Below are positions 1 through 8,088 of a stretch of 64,000 nt of DNA, piece after piece. The translations under genes were made by a program, and so were the position numbers. The DNA lies in assembly GCF_900182555.1 (NCBI RefSeq), contig NZ_FXTH01000003.1:62001-126000 (forward strand), given 5' to 3'. The notes under the pieces are model-generated. The model did not search any database, was not told the DNA's origin, and worked only from the letters and a program-made list of their open reading frames with translations. The stretch is from Fodinibius sediminis. Lineage in GTDB: Bacteria > Bacteroidota > Rhodothermia > Balneolales > Balneolaceae. The first letter of the stretch is position 1. Each line of letters begins with the position of its first letter.

Positions 1-355
1 AGATAAACCGGTGGTTTTCTGCGGTGATTTTAATATTTGCCACAGGCCTATTGATATCCATAACCCCAAACGCAACAAGAATACCTCCGGTTTTCTGCCG
101 GAAGAGCGCAAGTGGGTTAGCCTGCTGTTGGATACCGGCTTTGAGGATGTCTACCGGCGCCTGCATGAGGGTGAGCCCGATCTGTACAGCTGGTGGAGTT
201 ACCGGGCTGCTTCCAAAGAACGCAACAAAGGTTGGAGAATAGACTATCACATGACCAGCCCCGAGCTGCTTGATGCCGCGGAGGAAGCAGTCATTGAAAA
301 AGACTGGGATCTCTCCGATCATGCTCCGGTTACAATCTCCTATAATCTGGGGTAA
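1..355 (+). CDS. xth: Exodeoxyribonuclease III, C-terminal part (cut by window edge)
   Basis: This is the last ~118 residues of an exodeoxyribonuclease III (AP endonuclease of base excision repair, exonuclease/endonuclease/phosphatase fold). The frame is open from base 2 to the TAA at 353-355, and the N-terminal half lies left of the window. Visible family motifs are GDFN at 23-34, WRIDY at 233-247 and the closing SDHAP at 314-328, which carries the catalytic Asp-His. The enzyme nicks DNA 5' of abasic sites using Mg2+. The gene ends cleanly and is followed by about 780 bp with no intact gene. Confidence 0.93.
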   Translation, partial: DKPVVFCGDFNICHRPIDIHNPKRNKNTSGFLPEERKWVSLLLDTGFEDVYRRLHEGEPDLYSWWSYRAASKERNKGWRIDYHMTSPELLDAAEEAVIEKDWDLSDHAPVTISYNLG

Positions 356-613
356 TCCTCCCCAGGCAACACAACCACCTGAGTTCAGGAGATTCAGATG
401 GATCGTTGAGTTTCACCTCGGACTGGTCGTTAACCGCCGGCGGAAGGTGTGATTTATACGGTTTTGGGGGTCATAGTGGCCATTTCGCTTCAGTGGAGCT
501 GGCTGATCTTCTCATCGCGGCCATGATTGCCCTTACCTCTGCCTACAGCTGCATTCATTTAGCAAATAAATTTAAGAAAGCGGTGGTCTTTCGAATACCT
601 TAGGGACATCAAT

Positions 614-1004
614 TTGACGAGAATGGACGGAAGCGAACTTACCGACGACAACCAGTATCTCCCGCAATGGTTTTTAATACGTGACAATTACAACGGAAGC
701 AAAACTCATGCTTATATCCGGTTTGTAAATTCCCATCCTCAGACCCCGGAGTTGACAGTCAAAGTATCCGACAAACTCTTTAAAAGCAGCCTGATGTACC
801 CCAGGGAAACAGACATACAAAAGGTCACGCCCGGTCTTCACTTCTTTCGTTTTTTTACGGTAAAATTTAAATGCCAAAAAAACCTTCACCGCCGATGCCC
901 TAAATATCCATACCGTCGTGGTAGATCTCACGGGCTATTCCGGTGATAGCCTGACGGTTCATCTCCTGAAGAATCCCGCTCGTACCGTCATGCCGTCAAG
1001 ATAA
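614..1004 (+). pseudogene. Frameshifted remnant resembling a DUF4397-type beta-sandwich domain
   Basis: Two overlapping frames together read like one protein. The first (614 to about 875) contains AYIRFVNSHPQTPELTVKV followed by a P-x-G-x-H-x-F strand. The second (about 879-1004, TAA at 1002) contains TFTADALNIHTVVVDLTGY and ends in PSR. The phase change lies near the A7 run at 876-882 or the T run just before it. The order 'RFVN-sP-tP.lTV' then 'pG.h.F' then 'TftA...hTVVV' resembles the DUF4397 domain of secreted Bacteroidetes proteins. No signal peptide or good start is visible. The flanks (356-613 and 1005-1133) hold no gene I can support. The family call is tentative. Confidence 0.35.
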
Positions 1005-1133
1005 GCTTCTGGAAGTGCCTCTTCTACGGCCTTTCGGTCAATGATGAAATGGCATCTGTTTTTTCAACATAATTATGATACATTGGTTAGCAGTCTTCCT
1101 ATAAAAAATTTTCCATCAAACCGTTAATCGAAA

Positions 1134-1604
1134 ATGGGTACACATTACCAGGGAAGTGAAAAAGAAGTCAAAACGCTGAACGCATTTATCAAACTTATGC
1201 GTGCATCTGAATCCATAAATAACCGCCTGAACCGTCATCTTGTTGAACAGGACCTGACGCTCAGCCAATTTGGTGTTTTGGAAGCCCTGCTTCATCTTGG
1301 ACCGCTCAATCAGAAAGCCCTCGGTGAAAAACTACTAAAAAGCGGGGGCAACATTACCCTGGTTGTTGATAACCTCGAAAAAAGCGGATGGGTTGAGCGC
1401 CATCAGAATCCGGAAGACCGGCGTTCCATGCTCATTCATTTAACCGAGGAGGGCGAAAAGTTGATCAGCTCCTACTTCCCCCAGCACGTTGAAAATATTA
1501 TGGCCGAGTTTGCCCCCCTTTCAAACGAGGAACTGGACCAACTGGCGGCTATATGCAAAAAAATAGGATTGCAAAGCCCAGACAATAATTCAGAAGATTC
1601 ATAA
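1134..1604 (+). CDS. MarR family transcriptional regulator
   Basis: This is a 156-residue winged helix-turn-helix repressor of the MarR family, the usual length. The DNA-binding core runs from about residue 41 (LTLSQFGVLEALL) through the recognition helix (LLKSGGNITLVVDNLEKSG, ~68-85) to the wing (EDRRSMLIHLTEEG, ~94-107). The DRR in the wing is the family's most conserved contact. Flanking helices form the dimer interface. It sits alone and is followed by a strong terminator shared with the convergent permease gene. The ligand and target are unknown. MarR proteins often act on their own promoters, but no clear palindrome stands out just upstream. Confidence 0.92.
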   Translation: MGTHYQGSEKEVKTLNAFIKLMRASESINNRLNRHLVEQDLTLSQFGVLEALLHLGPLNQKALGEKLLKSGGNITLVVDNLEKSGWVERHQNPEDRRSMLIHLTEEGEKLISSYFPQHVENIMAEFAPLSNEELDQLAAICKKIGLQSPDNNSEDS

Positions 1605-1665
1605 GTTATATAAGCGGGGATTGAGAGCAACATCTCAATTTGTGAGTAGCTTCATAAAACCCTCC

Positions 1666-1697
1666 GGGGATGGGCCGAACGGTCCATCCCCTTTTTT
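1666..1697. terminator. Rho-independent terminator between convergent genes
   Basis: A GGGGATGG/CCATCCCC stem, extended inward by CCG/CGG, is followed by six T on the + strand. It ends the MarR transcript and may also stop transcription arriving from the opposite strand. Confidence 0.85.
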
Positions 1698-1715
1698 GTG
1701 GGAACCCGTCCATGC

Positions 1716-2942
1716 TTAATCATATCGAATAGCTTCTGCCGGGGCCACCGAAGCAGCGCGACGAGCCGGATACCAGCTGGCCAGCAGGCACAGGATGAGG
1801 CTTCCCAGTAGGACAATGGTAACATCCATCAGCTCTATACTCACCGGATACGCATCGATGATAAAGGCCGATGAGAGTTTAATGAGTCCATATTGCATCT
1901 GAAGCCAACTCAGCAGCAGTCCAATGCCCCCTCCGATAACACAGCCAATCAGGCCGATGTATAACCCCTGTCGCATAAAAATCCCTTTTATATCCGACGG
2001 AGTAAATCCCATGGTTTGCAGCACGCCAATATCCCGGTTCTTCTGTATCACGATCATGGTCAATGATCCTATGATGTTGAGCACAGCCACGAGCACTATA
2101 ATCATGAGGATCAGATAAGAGCTCCATTTTTCAAGATACATAATATCGTAAAGCGGTCGCTGCAGGTCGTACCAGGTGGAAATTTTGAACTTATCTCCCA
2201 GCTGATCCGCCAGCGACTTTTTTATCTGTTCCGCTGATGCCGGGTTGTTGAGACGGATATCAATGCCAGAAATTTTATTACGCACTTCAAAAAGGCGCTG
2301 AGCAGCCTTCATATCAATATAAACAGCAGCCCCTTCGACAATCTGTATCTGGGAATAGCTGCCACGTACCTCAAAACGGTAATTACGGGGAAGCGAGAAC
2401 TGGGTCAGGGATTTTCGCATGCCGCTGGCACTTAACATGGATAGCTCGTCACCGGTATTCAGATTCATCTCCCCCATCATCTGTTCACTGACCAGCATCC
2501 CCAGCGTTCCATCTCTGACGGCTAAATCAGCGGATCCGGATGTTATATTTTTCTGAAGATCATTGATGCTAAAAAAAGCATCCGGTGTAATGCCCTTCAC
2601 CTGCACAACCTTATCATTATCCCGGCTTTTCACCATCAGCGCCTTGCCTTCAACATAAGCCGAAATATCCCTAAGCTCCGGAATAGCCGAAAGTGTATGC
2701 TGCAGTTCATCCGTATAGAGGAACGTATGTGCTTCAACCGATTCAATACGAATATCTGGATCGTTCTGTAGCAAAAAACCCTTGATTACATCAAAAAAAC
2801 CGTTGAAAACCGACAAAACAACGATAAGCAGGGCCGTACCAACGGTCACCCCGGCAATACTTATGAGGGTTAGAGTCGAAATGAGCGAGATATGCTTCTT
2901 GGAAAAAAGGTATCTCCGTGCTATAAATCCGGTTATGTTCAT
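1716..2942 (-). CDS. LolC/LolE-family ABC transporter permease (FtsX-type)
   Basis: This inner-membrane permease of the lipoprotein-releasing / FtsX superfamily has 408 residues from the chosen start. Architecture: an N-terminal membrane helix (LISTLTLISIAGVTVGTALLIVV), a ~220-residue periplasmic MacB-like domain, then three C-terminal helices. It ends in the ASWYPARRAASVAPAEAIRYD tail typical of the family. LolCE works with the ATPase LolD to pass lipoproteins to LolA; no lolD is adjacent. The start is set at the Met of MNITGFIARRYLF because LolC/E proteins begin with this 'iArRYL' segment. An upstream in-frame Met at 2981 would add 13 residues, and neither start has a good ribosome binding site. 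Confidence 0.88.
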   Translation of the reverse strand: MNITGFIARRYLFSKKHISLISTLTLISIAGVTVGTALLIVVLSVFNGFFDVIKGFLLQNDPDIRIESVEAHTFLYTDELQHTLSAIPELRDISAYVEGKALMVKSRDNDKVVQVKGITPDAFFSINDLQKNITSGSADLAVRDGTLGMLVSEQMMGEMNLNTGDELSMLSASGMRKSLTQFSLPRNYRFEVRGSYSQIQIVEGAAVYIDMKAAQRLFEVRNKISGIDIRLNNPASAEQIKKSLADQLGDKFKISTWYDLQRPLYDIMYLEKWSSYLILMIIVLVAVLNIIGSLTMIVIQKNRDIGVLQTMGFTPSDIKGIFMRQGLYIGLIGCVIGGGIGLLLSWLQMQYGLIKLSSAFIIDAYPVSIELMDVTIVLLGSLILCLLASWYPARRAASVAPAEAIRYD

Positions 2943-3066
2943 AGGACCAAAATAATGATAATCCGCAAGGATTACATCCAAAGATTATCCACTGTTCCTA
3001 CAGCTCCTTACGCCGAATCAGTTGAAGCAATAACCCGTTGGTTAAGTTTTTAATCGCTATACAGCA

Positions 3067-3378
3067 CTAATCCACTCTTTTAACCTCAATGTTATCAGCT
3101 ACACATCGCAACAAGGCACCCGGTTCTATCCCCTCTTCTGTAACTTCCAGCAGCGGAGTCATCACTTTTTCTCCGTCAATGTAAGCCAGCTGAATCGCCG
3201 CAAGATAGCTTTCAATCGTTTTTCGTATCTCCTCGCGGTCCATATCTATTCTATTCTTGGACAATATTTGATCGATAATATCATCAAGGTTAGCAACATT
3301 CTTGTGCAATACGACCGCCTTGTGGTTATCGGGATTCTCAGGTGTTGGATCGGGAATCAATTTATATTCAATAGCCAT
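3067..3378 (-). CDS. Short HU-HIG-type DNA-binding domain protein
   Basis: This 103-residue protein begins MAIEYKLIPDPTPENPD, the hallmark start of the Bacteroidetes HU-HIG family (HU/IHF-like fold with an N-terminal extension). The body fits the first helices and strands: LDDIIDQILSKN, IRKTIESYLAAIQLAYIDGEKVMTPLLEV. Relatives are usually 120-240 residues with a longer basic arm and often a C-terminal immunoglobulin-like domain. Here the protein stops soon after the first beta arm (DNIEVKRVD), so it may be a truncated or divergent form. A longer reading frame extends 51 codons upstream, but the start at 3378 has a purine-rich AGAGAAGAA site 5-8 bases away and matches the family start. Confidence 0.6.
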   Translation of the reverse strand: MAIEYKLIPDPTPENPDNHKAVVLHKNVANLDDIIDQILSKNRIDMDREEIRKTIESYLAAIQLAYIDGEKVMTPLLEVTEEGIEPGALLRCVADNIEVKRVD

Positions 3379-3775
3379 GGTATTCTTCTCTGAAATTGAA
3401 CTTTTTGTGTTGGAAGCAGCTATAAAAAAAGGCCGCTCACCAGTAAGACCCGAAAAAGAGTCAATCCTTACAAAAAAATTTAAAAAAATTACCTCATTAA
3501 AATACTCCATGCAGCACAAGAAGAATATCAACCAAGGACCAGGAGCAATAAAATGTACTGTGAGGAGCCCTCGCCTGACGTTATACTTATAACTAATCTA
3601 TTAGTTAGTATCATCCTTCAGAGAAATACCAACTGGTACTCCGAAGAACACCGTCCATCTTCGTTGCTTCTCCTTATCCCTTCTTCTGCTTTTTCTTTAC
3701 CTATTGAATATACCCCCTGATTGCGGTATTTTGGCCTTTCTTAATCTCTCATAAGATAAATCTTAAAAAATTATT
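3379..3775. other. Gene-free stretch upstream of adk
   Basis: About 400 bp between the divergent HU-HIG-type gene and adk. I see no coding sequence. It must carry both promoters and contains one perfect short inverted repeat at 3590-3607. Confidence 0.6.
3590..3607. promoter_or_regulatory. Inverted repeat, possible operator
   Basis: TAACTAA and TTAGTTA arms are separated by TCTA, a perfect 7-bp dyad with a 4-bp centre of the size bound by TetR/MarR-like dimers. It lies 170 bp upstream of adk. No binding protein can be assigned. Confidence 0.3.
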
Positions 3776-4348
3776 ATGCGCATCATCATCTTTGGCCCTC
3801 CGGGCGCCGGAAAAGGTACACAGGCTGCCCTTATCAGTGAAAAATTCAATATTCCTCATCTTTCAACGGGTGAAATTTTCAGGACCGCCATCAAGAATGA
3901 AACCGAGCTCGGCAAGGAAGTCAAAGCTATCCTGGATTCCGGAGAACTTGTACCCGACAAGAAGGTAGTCGGACTTGTAGAAGAAGAATTGCAAGACAGC
4001 AAATATGATGACGGATACATTCTCGATGGCTTTCCACGCACTGTGCCACAGGCCAGGGCCTTCGATACCCTTTTAGAAGAGCAGGGAACCAATCTTACCG
4101 CTTTTCTCCAGTTGAAGGTCCCTCAGGAAGAGCTTATAAAAAGAATACTGAGCCGTGGAGAAGGACGCTCCGATGATACCGAAGAAGGCGTAAAGAAGCG
4201 GTTAAAAGTCTATAAGCAGGAAACACAACCCGTACTTTCCTACTACAGGGATAAAGGCGTCGTGCAGGAAATAGACGGAACCGGATCAATTGAAGAGATC
4301 TTCAGCCGCATCAGACGTACCCTTTCCTCCCAGTCCCAAAAGGGATAA
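3776..4348 (+). CDS. adk: Adenylate kinase
   Basis: This 190-residue protein catalyses ATP + AMP to 2 ADP. The P-loop GPPGAGKGT is at residues 7-15. The AMP-binding segment LSTGEIFRTAI follows at ~30-40, and the DGFPRT signature is near residue 83. The LID is the short type without the zinc-binding insertion (RGEGRSDDTEEGVKKRL), in keeping with the length of ~190 rather than 215. The C-terminal helix is normal. It stands as a single gene in front of convergent genes on the other strand. Confidence 0.97.
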   Translation: MRIIIFGPPGAGKGTQAALISEKFNIPHLSTGEIFRTAIKNETELGKEVKAILDSGELVPDKKVVGLVEEELQDSKYDDGYILDGFPRTVPQARAFDTLLEEQGTNLTAFLQLKVPQEELIKRILSRGEGRSDDTEEGVKKRLKVYKQETQPVLSYYRDKGVVQEIDGTGSIEEIFSRIRRTLSSQSQKG

Positions 4349-4383
4349 GGATCCCGGGAGCGTCAGCATGCAATACCTACCGT

Positions 4384-5289
4384 TCAATTAGAGGACTCTG
4401 TTAAAACTTTAATAATCCCGGGCGTGACATCCGCAATGGTGGTCGCCGTTTTAAAAACGGCCGCACCCGGCCCCACACACGCCAGGGGAACCGGATTAAC
4501 AGTGTGCGTCTTTACGGATAAATCCTCCACATTTCCATGGTCACTGCTGAAGACTATGGTCGTTTCGGATGGTTTCCGTACAATCAGGCGCTTCAAGAAC
4601 CGGTCATAAATCCGAATGTAATAGCTGGCCTCTTCCATATCCTGACCATGTCCAGCCTTATCCGTCAAATAATACTCATGCAAGATCAGATCATATTCAA
4701 CCGACTGATTAATTAATCTGTCCGCCGCTTCTTCCGGCTCGATAATTGGTACATTAATCTGCAGTCGATTGCGCCAGGCTTTCTGCGTAATCCCGGCCGT
4801 AATGGCTTTGCCTTCATTGACGTCCCTGGCTGAATTAAGGGAGATGCTTGCACTCCTGCTCATCAAAGTCGTACAGCTCCAGCGATTCCTCTTTCGGGCT
4901 TTCTTAAAAAACACATCAGGATAGGCATTTATGAAATGACAGCGTTTTCCGTGTTGCTGGGCTTTCAAAAAAAGACTATGATCCTCAAGCAAATGTTTGA
5001 TTCCAGAGTGGGGATAAGGTCCAAAGTGCTTGTCGATCTCTTTTGCTGCATTTTCTCCAGAAAAGAGCGTGGCCTGGCCGGTACCGCTCTGAGGCAAGCC
5101 TTTAACGTCAAGTGTGGCATCGACAGATTTAAACAGGTGGTTAGTTTCAAGAATATCCCTTCTATCGCCTATCAGCGGAAGATCACCGGCCAGTCGTTCG
5201 AAGCCTGAAAACCGATCCCTGTAAAAAGGGTTGCTGTCCTGTCGTCGGCCCAAGCCAACTCCGTCAATAAATAAGAAAATAACGGACAT
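4384..5289 (-). CDS. Alkaline-phosphatase-superfamily metalloenzyme
   Basis: This 301-residue protein has the metal-ligand pattern of the alkaline phosphatase / cofactor-independent phosphoglycerate mutase superfamily. The N-terminal strand FLFIDGVGLGR carries the first Asp. SGTGQATLFSG holds the probable Ser/Thr nucleophile. EYYLTDKAGHGQDM and FSSDHGNVEDLS supply further Asp/His ligands, and HTVNPVPL follows. It is shorter than true phosphopentomutase or iPGM, so the substrate is unknown. It lies 43 bp downstream of dtd on the same strand, probably co-transcribed. Such proteins are usually annotated only as 'metalloenzyme'. Confidence 0.8.
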   Translation of the reverse strand: MSVIFLFIDGVGLGRRQDSNPFYRDRFSGFERLAGDLPLIGDRRDILETNHLFKSVDATLDVKGLPQSGTGQATLFSGENAAKEIDKHFGPYPHSGIKHLLEDHSLFLKAQQHGKRCHFINAYPDVFFKKARKRNRWSCTTLMSRSASISLNSARDVNEGKAITAGITQKAWRNRLQINVPIIEPEEAADRLINQSVEYDLILHEYYLTDKAGHGQDMEEASYYIRIYDRFLKRLIVRKPSETTIVFSSDHGNVEDLSVKTHTVNPVPLACVGPGAAVFKTATTIADVTPGIIKVLTESSN

Positions 5290-5332
5290 ATTATTTAAAC
5301 TTCCAACCAGTTAGTTATTATCAGAATATTAT

Positions 5333-5773
5333 TTATCGCTCCAGTACCAGCGTGACTGGACCGTCGTTATGCAGCTGTACATCCATGTAGGCCCCAAAAC
5401 GGCCCGTTTGTACTTTTAGCTCCGAGTGTTTCCTAAAATAGGACACCATCGCTTCGTACAGCGGTTCGGCCTTGCTGGGATCCGCCGCCTCAATGTAACT
5501 GGGCCTGTTCCCCTGCTCATAATCCCCGTAGAGTGTGAATTGGGGTACCACCAATATCTCCCCTTGCACATCTACAACCGATAGGTTCATTCTCCCCTTC
5601 TCATCATCAAATATACGCAGGTTCAGAATCTTTTCAGCCAGCCATTCCATATCCTCTTCCGCGTCATCTTCATGAATACCCACCAACAGCATCATTCCGT
5701 TATTAATTGCTCCCACCTGCTCATCGCGCACCATTACGGCTGCCTCAGAAACTCTTTGAAGTACAACTTTCAT
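5333..5773 (-). CDS. dtd: D-aminoacyl-tRNA deacylase
   Basis: This 146-residue protein is the standard length for Dtd, which removes D-amino acids (classically D-Tyr) and mischarged Gly from tRNA. The start MKVVLQRVSEAAVMV is typical. The catalytic motif reads PQFTLYGD where most have SQFTLYGD. The cross-subunit motif is NDGPVTLVLE, the GP-containing loop that excludes L-amino acids. It is a homodimeric cytosolic proofreading enzyme. It is transcribed away from the putative replication origin to its right and probably forms an operon with the downstream metalloenzyme gene. Confidence 0.96.
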   Translation of the reverse strand: MKVVLQRVSEAAVMVRDEQVGAINNGMMLLVGIHEDDAEEDMEWLAEKILNLRIFDDEKGRMNLSVVDVQGEILVVPQFTLYGDYEQGNRPSYIEAADPSKAEPLYEAMVSYFRKHSELKVQTGRFGAYMDVQLHNDGPVTLVLER

Positions 5774-5789
5774 ATCTATGCCTGTTAAT

Positions 5790-6151
5790 AATTATGTGGA
5801 CAACTGTGTGAATAACTCTTTCTCAGAATAAACCAATGAAAACCAACAAAAATTCTCCACAGCTTTCAACAAAAAAAATCCATTATCCACAGATTATACA
5901 GCTCAATATTCGTGCGGATAAAAAAAATAACTTGACATAGCTTTTAACAATAAATGTGGATAACTTATTTTTAATTCCCGTAAACCCTTGTTTTTATTCA
6001 TTTACTTATCCACAAAATAATCCACAATCCATTATCTAAAGATAAATATTTGTGCATCAAAAAGTTTTCCACTTATCCACAGCCCCTACTATGTACTACA
6101 AAATTTATCTATCTAATATATATTATGTTTTCCGGTGGATAATGTGGAGAA
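5790..6151. other. Putative chromosomal replication origin (oriC) with DnaA-box cluster
   Basis: The AT-rich gap between divergent dtd and purM carries five exact DnaA boxes (TTATNCACA). They are at 5883-5891, 6006-6014 and 6073-6081 on the + strand, and at 5807-5815 and 5955-5963 on the - strand. One-mismatch copies are at 5795-5803, 5853-5861, 5913-5921, 6018-6026, 6134-6142 and 6143-6151. The segment at about 6083-6130 is nearly pure A/T and could be the unwinding element. Such density and mixed orientation is characteristic of bacterial oriC. No dnaA or dnaN gene is visible nearby, which is not unusual in Bacteroidetes-related phyla. Confidence 0.75.
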
Positions 6152-6222
6152 ATAATCCTTAAAAAGGAAGCTCAATCTTTCTATATTCTTAACAGTCTAA
6201 AAAGCCAATACACTCTTACAGC

Positions 6223-7233
6223 ATGAGTTCAAAAAAAATTACCTACAAGGATTCCGGTGTCGATATAAAAGCCGGTGAGGAAATGGTTGAATCAATAAAA
6301 GGCCTGGTCCAACAGACCCACAGTGATGCCGTACTGCGTAATATTGGGGGGTTTGGAGGCTTTTTTCGTCCCAACCTTTCCAGCTACAGTGATCCTGTTT
6401 TTGTCAGCAGCGTAGATGGGGTTGGCACCAAGCTTATTGTTGCATTCAAATGCCGTAAATATAACACTGTTGGACAGGATTTGGTTAACCACTGCGTCAA
6501 TGATATTGCGGTTTGTGGAGCAGATCCTCTCTTCTTTTTAGACTATTTTTCTACGGGCAAGCTGGAGCAGAAGGTGGGTTACCAGGTAGTTAAGGGATTT
6601 GCGCAGGCCTGTAAAGAAAATGACGTTGCCCTCATTGGTGGTGAAACAGCCGAAATGCCCGATATTTACAGCGATGGAGAATTTGATCTGGCAGGAACCA
6701 TTGTTGGACTGGTTGACCGCGATCATGTGATTGACGGATCTGCCATTGAAGAAGGGGATCTCCTGCTGGGCGTTCCCAGTTCCGGGCTCCATACCAATGG
6801 ATATTCGCTGGCACGAAAGGTGCTTTTTTCAAAGTACGAGGTAAGTGATCATGTAGATCAGCTCGATACCACCGTTGGAGAGGCTATGCTGAAAGTACAC
6901 AAGTCCTATTTGCCGATTATTAAAAAATTACGTGACCTGGATGGTGTGAATGGGTTTTCACATATAACCGGTGGCGGAATCATAGGAAATACCAAACGCG
7001 TTGTACCTGATAATCTAACCATTCAGTTAGATTGGGATGCATGGAACCGACCGGCAATATTTGAAATGATCCAGGAAATTGGTAATGTGCCTGAAGATGA
7101 TATGCGGGCCACTTTTAACCTGGGTATTGGACTCATTGTCATTGTTAATCCGGATATTGCGGGGGAAGTGAGAGCCCATGCTGCGGAGATGAATGAAGAG
7201 ATAATTGAGCTCGGGAAAATAGGATCATCGTAG
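6223..7233 (+). CDS. purM: Phosphoribosylformylglycinamidine cyclo-ligase (AIR synthetase)
   Basis: This 336-residue protein catalyses the fifth step of de novo purine synthesis: FGAM + ATP to AIR. It is of the PurM/ThiL/SelD ATP-binding superfamily. Visible signatures are YKDSGVDIKAGEEMVESIK at the N-terminus, VSSVDGVGTKL (~60-70), the metal/phosphate site DLVNHCVNDIAVCGADPLFFLDY (~84-106), LIGGETAEMPD (~136-146) and SSGLHTNGYSLAR (~189-201). HITGGGIIGN lies in the C-terminal domain. Length is normal. It is transcribed away from the putative oriC. No other pur gene is adjacent. Confidence 0.96.
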   Translation: MSSKKITYKDSGVDIKAGEEMVESIKGLVQQTHSDAVLRNIGGFGGFFRPNLSSYSDPVFVSSVDGVGTKLIVAFKCRKYNTVGQDLVNHCVNDIAVCGADPLFFLDYFSTGKLEQKVGYQVVKGFAQACKENDVALIGGETAEMPDIYSDGEFDLAGTIVGLVDRDHVIDGSAIEEGDLLLGVPSSGLHTNGYSLARKVLFSKYEVSDHVDQLDTTVGEAMLKVHKSYLPIIKKLRDLDGVNGFSHITGGGIIGNTKRVVPDNLTIQLDWDAWNRPAIFEMIQEIGNVPEDDMRATFNLGIGLIVIVNPDIAGEVRAHAAEMNEEIIELGKIGSS

Positions 7234-7338
7234 AAGACCGTTTATATCGGGCTTTTGGAGGGATCACCTGGCTGTACAGATACCGACTTTAAATCCCATT
7301 ATAGGGGATTATAAATTTATATTAAAAGGGAGGATGAT

Positions 7339-8061
7339 ATGGATAAACGACCACTGCTGTTGCTTCATGGGTCGCTTGGTGATCTTACTCAGCTTGAGTC
7401 CTTGGTTCCACAGCTGGAAGAGCATGCTGAGTTGCACCGCATGGATTTTGAAGGCCATGGAGAATCTGCGGTCCCCAACAGCCCATTCCGCATTGGCTAT
7501 TTTGTAGAGAATGTTCTGGGTTATATGGATGAGCACGGACTTGATACAATAGATATTTTTGGATACAGTATGGGCGGTTATGTGGCTCTTTGCCTGGCAA
7601 AAGAGTATCCCCAGCGTATCCGGCGGGTAGCGACACTGGGGACAGTGCTGCAGTGGACTGCGGAGGTAGCCCGTCGTGAATGCCGCTATTTGCACCCAGG
7701 CAAGATCACAGAGAAGGTACCGCATTTTGCGGAGCAGCTGAAGGAGCGACATTCCGGCGACTGGGAGCGGGTTGTGAACCGCACACGGGATATGATGGAA
7801 TATCTGGGAACTCATCCCTTTATTCAGCCTGGTGACTGGCAGGGAATTAAGCAGAAAGTTCGGCTCCATATTGGTGACCGGGATACCACCGCTGGACTCG
7901 ATGATACACTTGAGGTATACAAAATGATGGATTATGCTGAACTGGCCGTATTGCCGCGCACGGGGCACCCCATTACGGAGGTCAACCATTCTATGTTGGT
8001 CTCCTCCCTGATCGATTTTTTCAGGGAAAGAAAAAAGCCCGGCGAGAATGACCGGGCTTGA
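7339..8061 (+). CDS. Alpha/beta hydrolase
   Basis: This 240-residue alpha/beta hydrolase has the oxyanion segment LLLLHGSLGD (~6-15), the nucleophile elbow GYSMGG (~75-80), the acid in HIGDRDT and the catalytic His in RTGHPITEVN near the end. It resembles the small MenH/BioH-like esterase group, but the substrate cannot be named. An AGGA-type ribosome binding site (GGGAGGATGAT) lies just upstream. The last ~10 codons overlap a terminator hairpin that serves fabF on the opposite strand, so the hairpin and the C-terminal residues (KKPGENDRA) are encoded by the same bases. Confidence 0.88.
   Translation: MDKRPLLLLHGSLGDLTQLESLVPQLEEHAELHRMDFEGHGESAVPNSPFRIGYFVENVLGYMDEHGLDTIDIFGYSMGGYVALCLAKEYPQRIRRVATLGTVLQWTAEVARRECRYLHPGKITEKVPHFAEQLKERHSGDWERVVNRTRDMMEYLGTHPFIQPGDWQGIKQKVRLHIGDRDTTAGLDDTLEVYKMMDYAELAVLPRTGHPITEVNHSMLVSSLIDFFRERKKPGENDRA
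8031..8059 (-). terminator. Rho-independent terminator of fabF inside the neighbouring ORF
   Basis: On the minus strand an AAGCCCGG/CCGGGCTT stem is followed directly by a T run, ending the fabF transcript. It is wholly inside the 3' end of the convergent alpha/beta hydrolase gene. Confidence 0.85.
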
Positions 8062-8088
8062 CTAAACTATAGTACACAGGATAAAAGA

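Noticed and set aside
7309-7989. 226-codon minus-strand open frame opposite the alpha/beta hydrolase
   Set aside because: It is a shadow of the real gene. It shows no domain features, and the plus-strand frame has the full catalytic triad.
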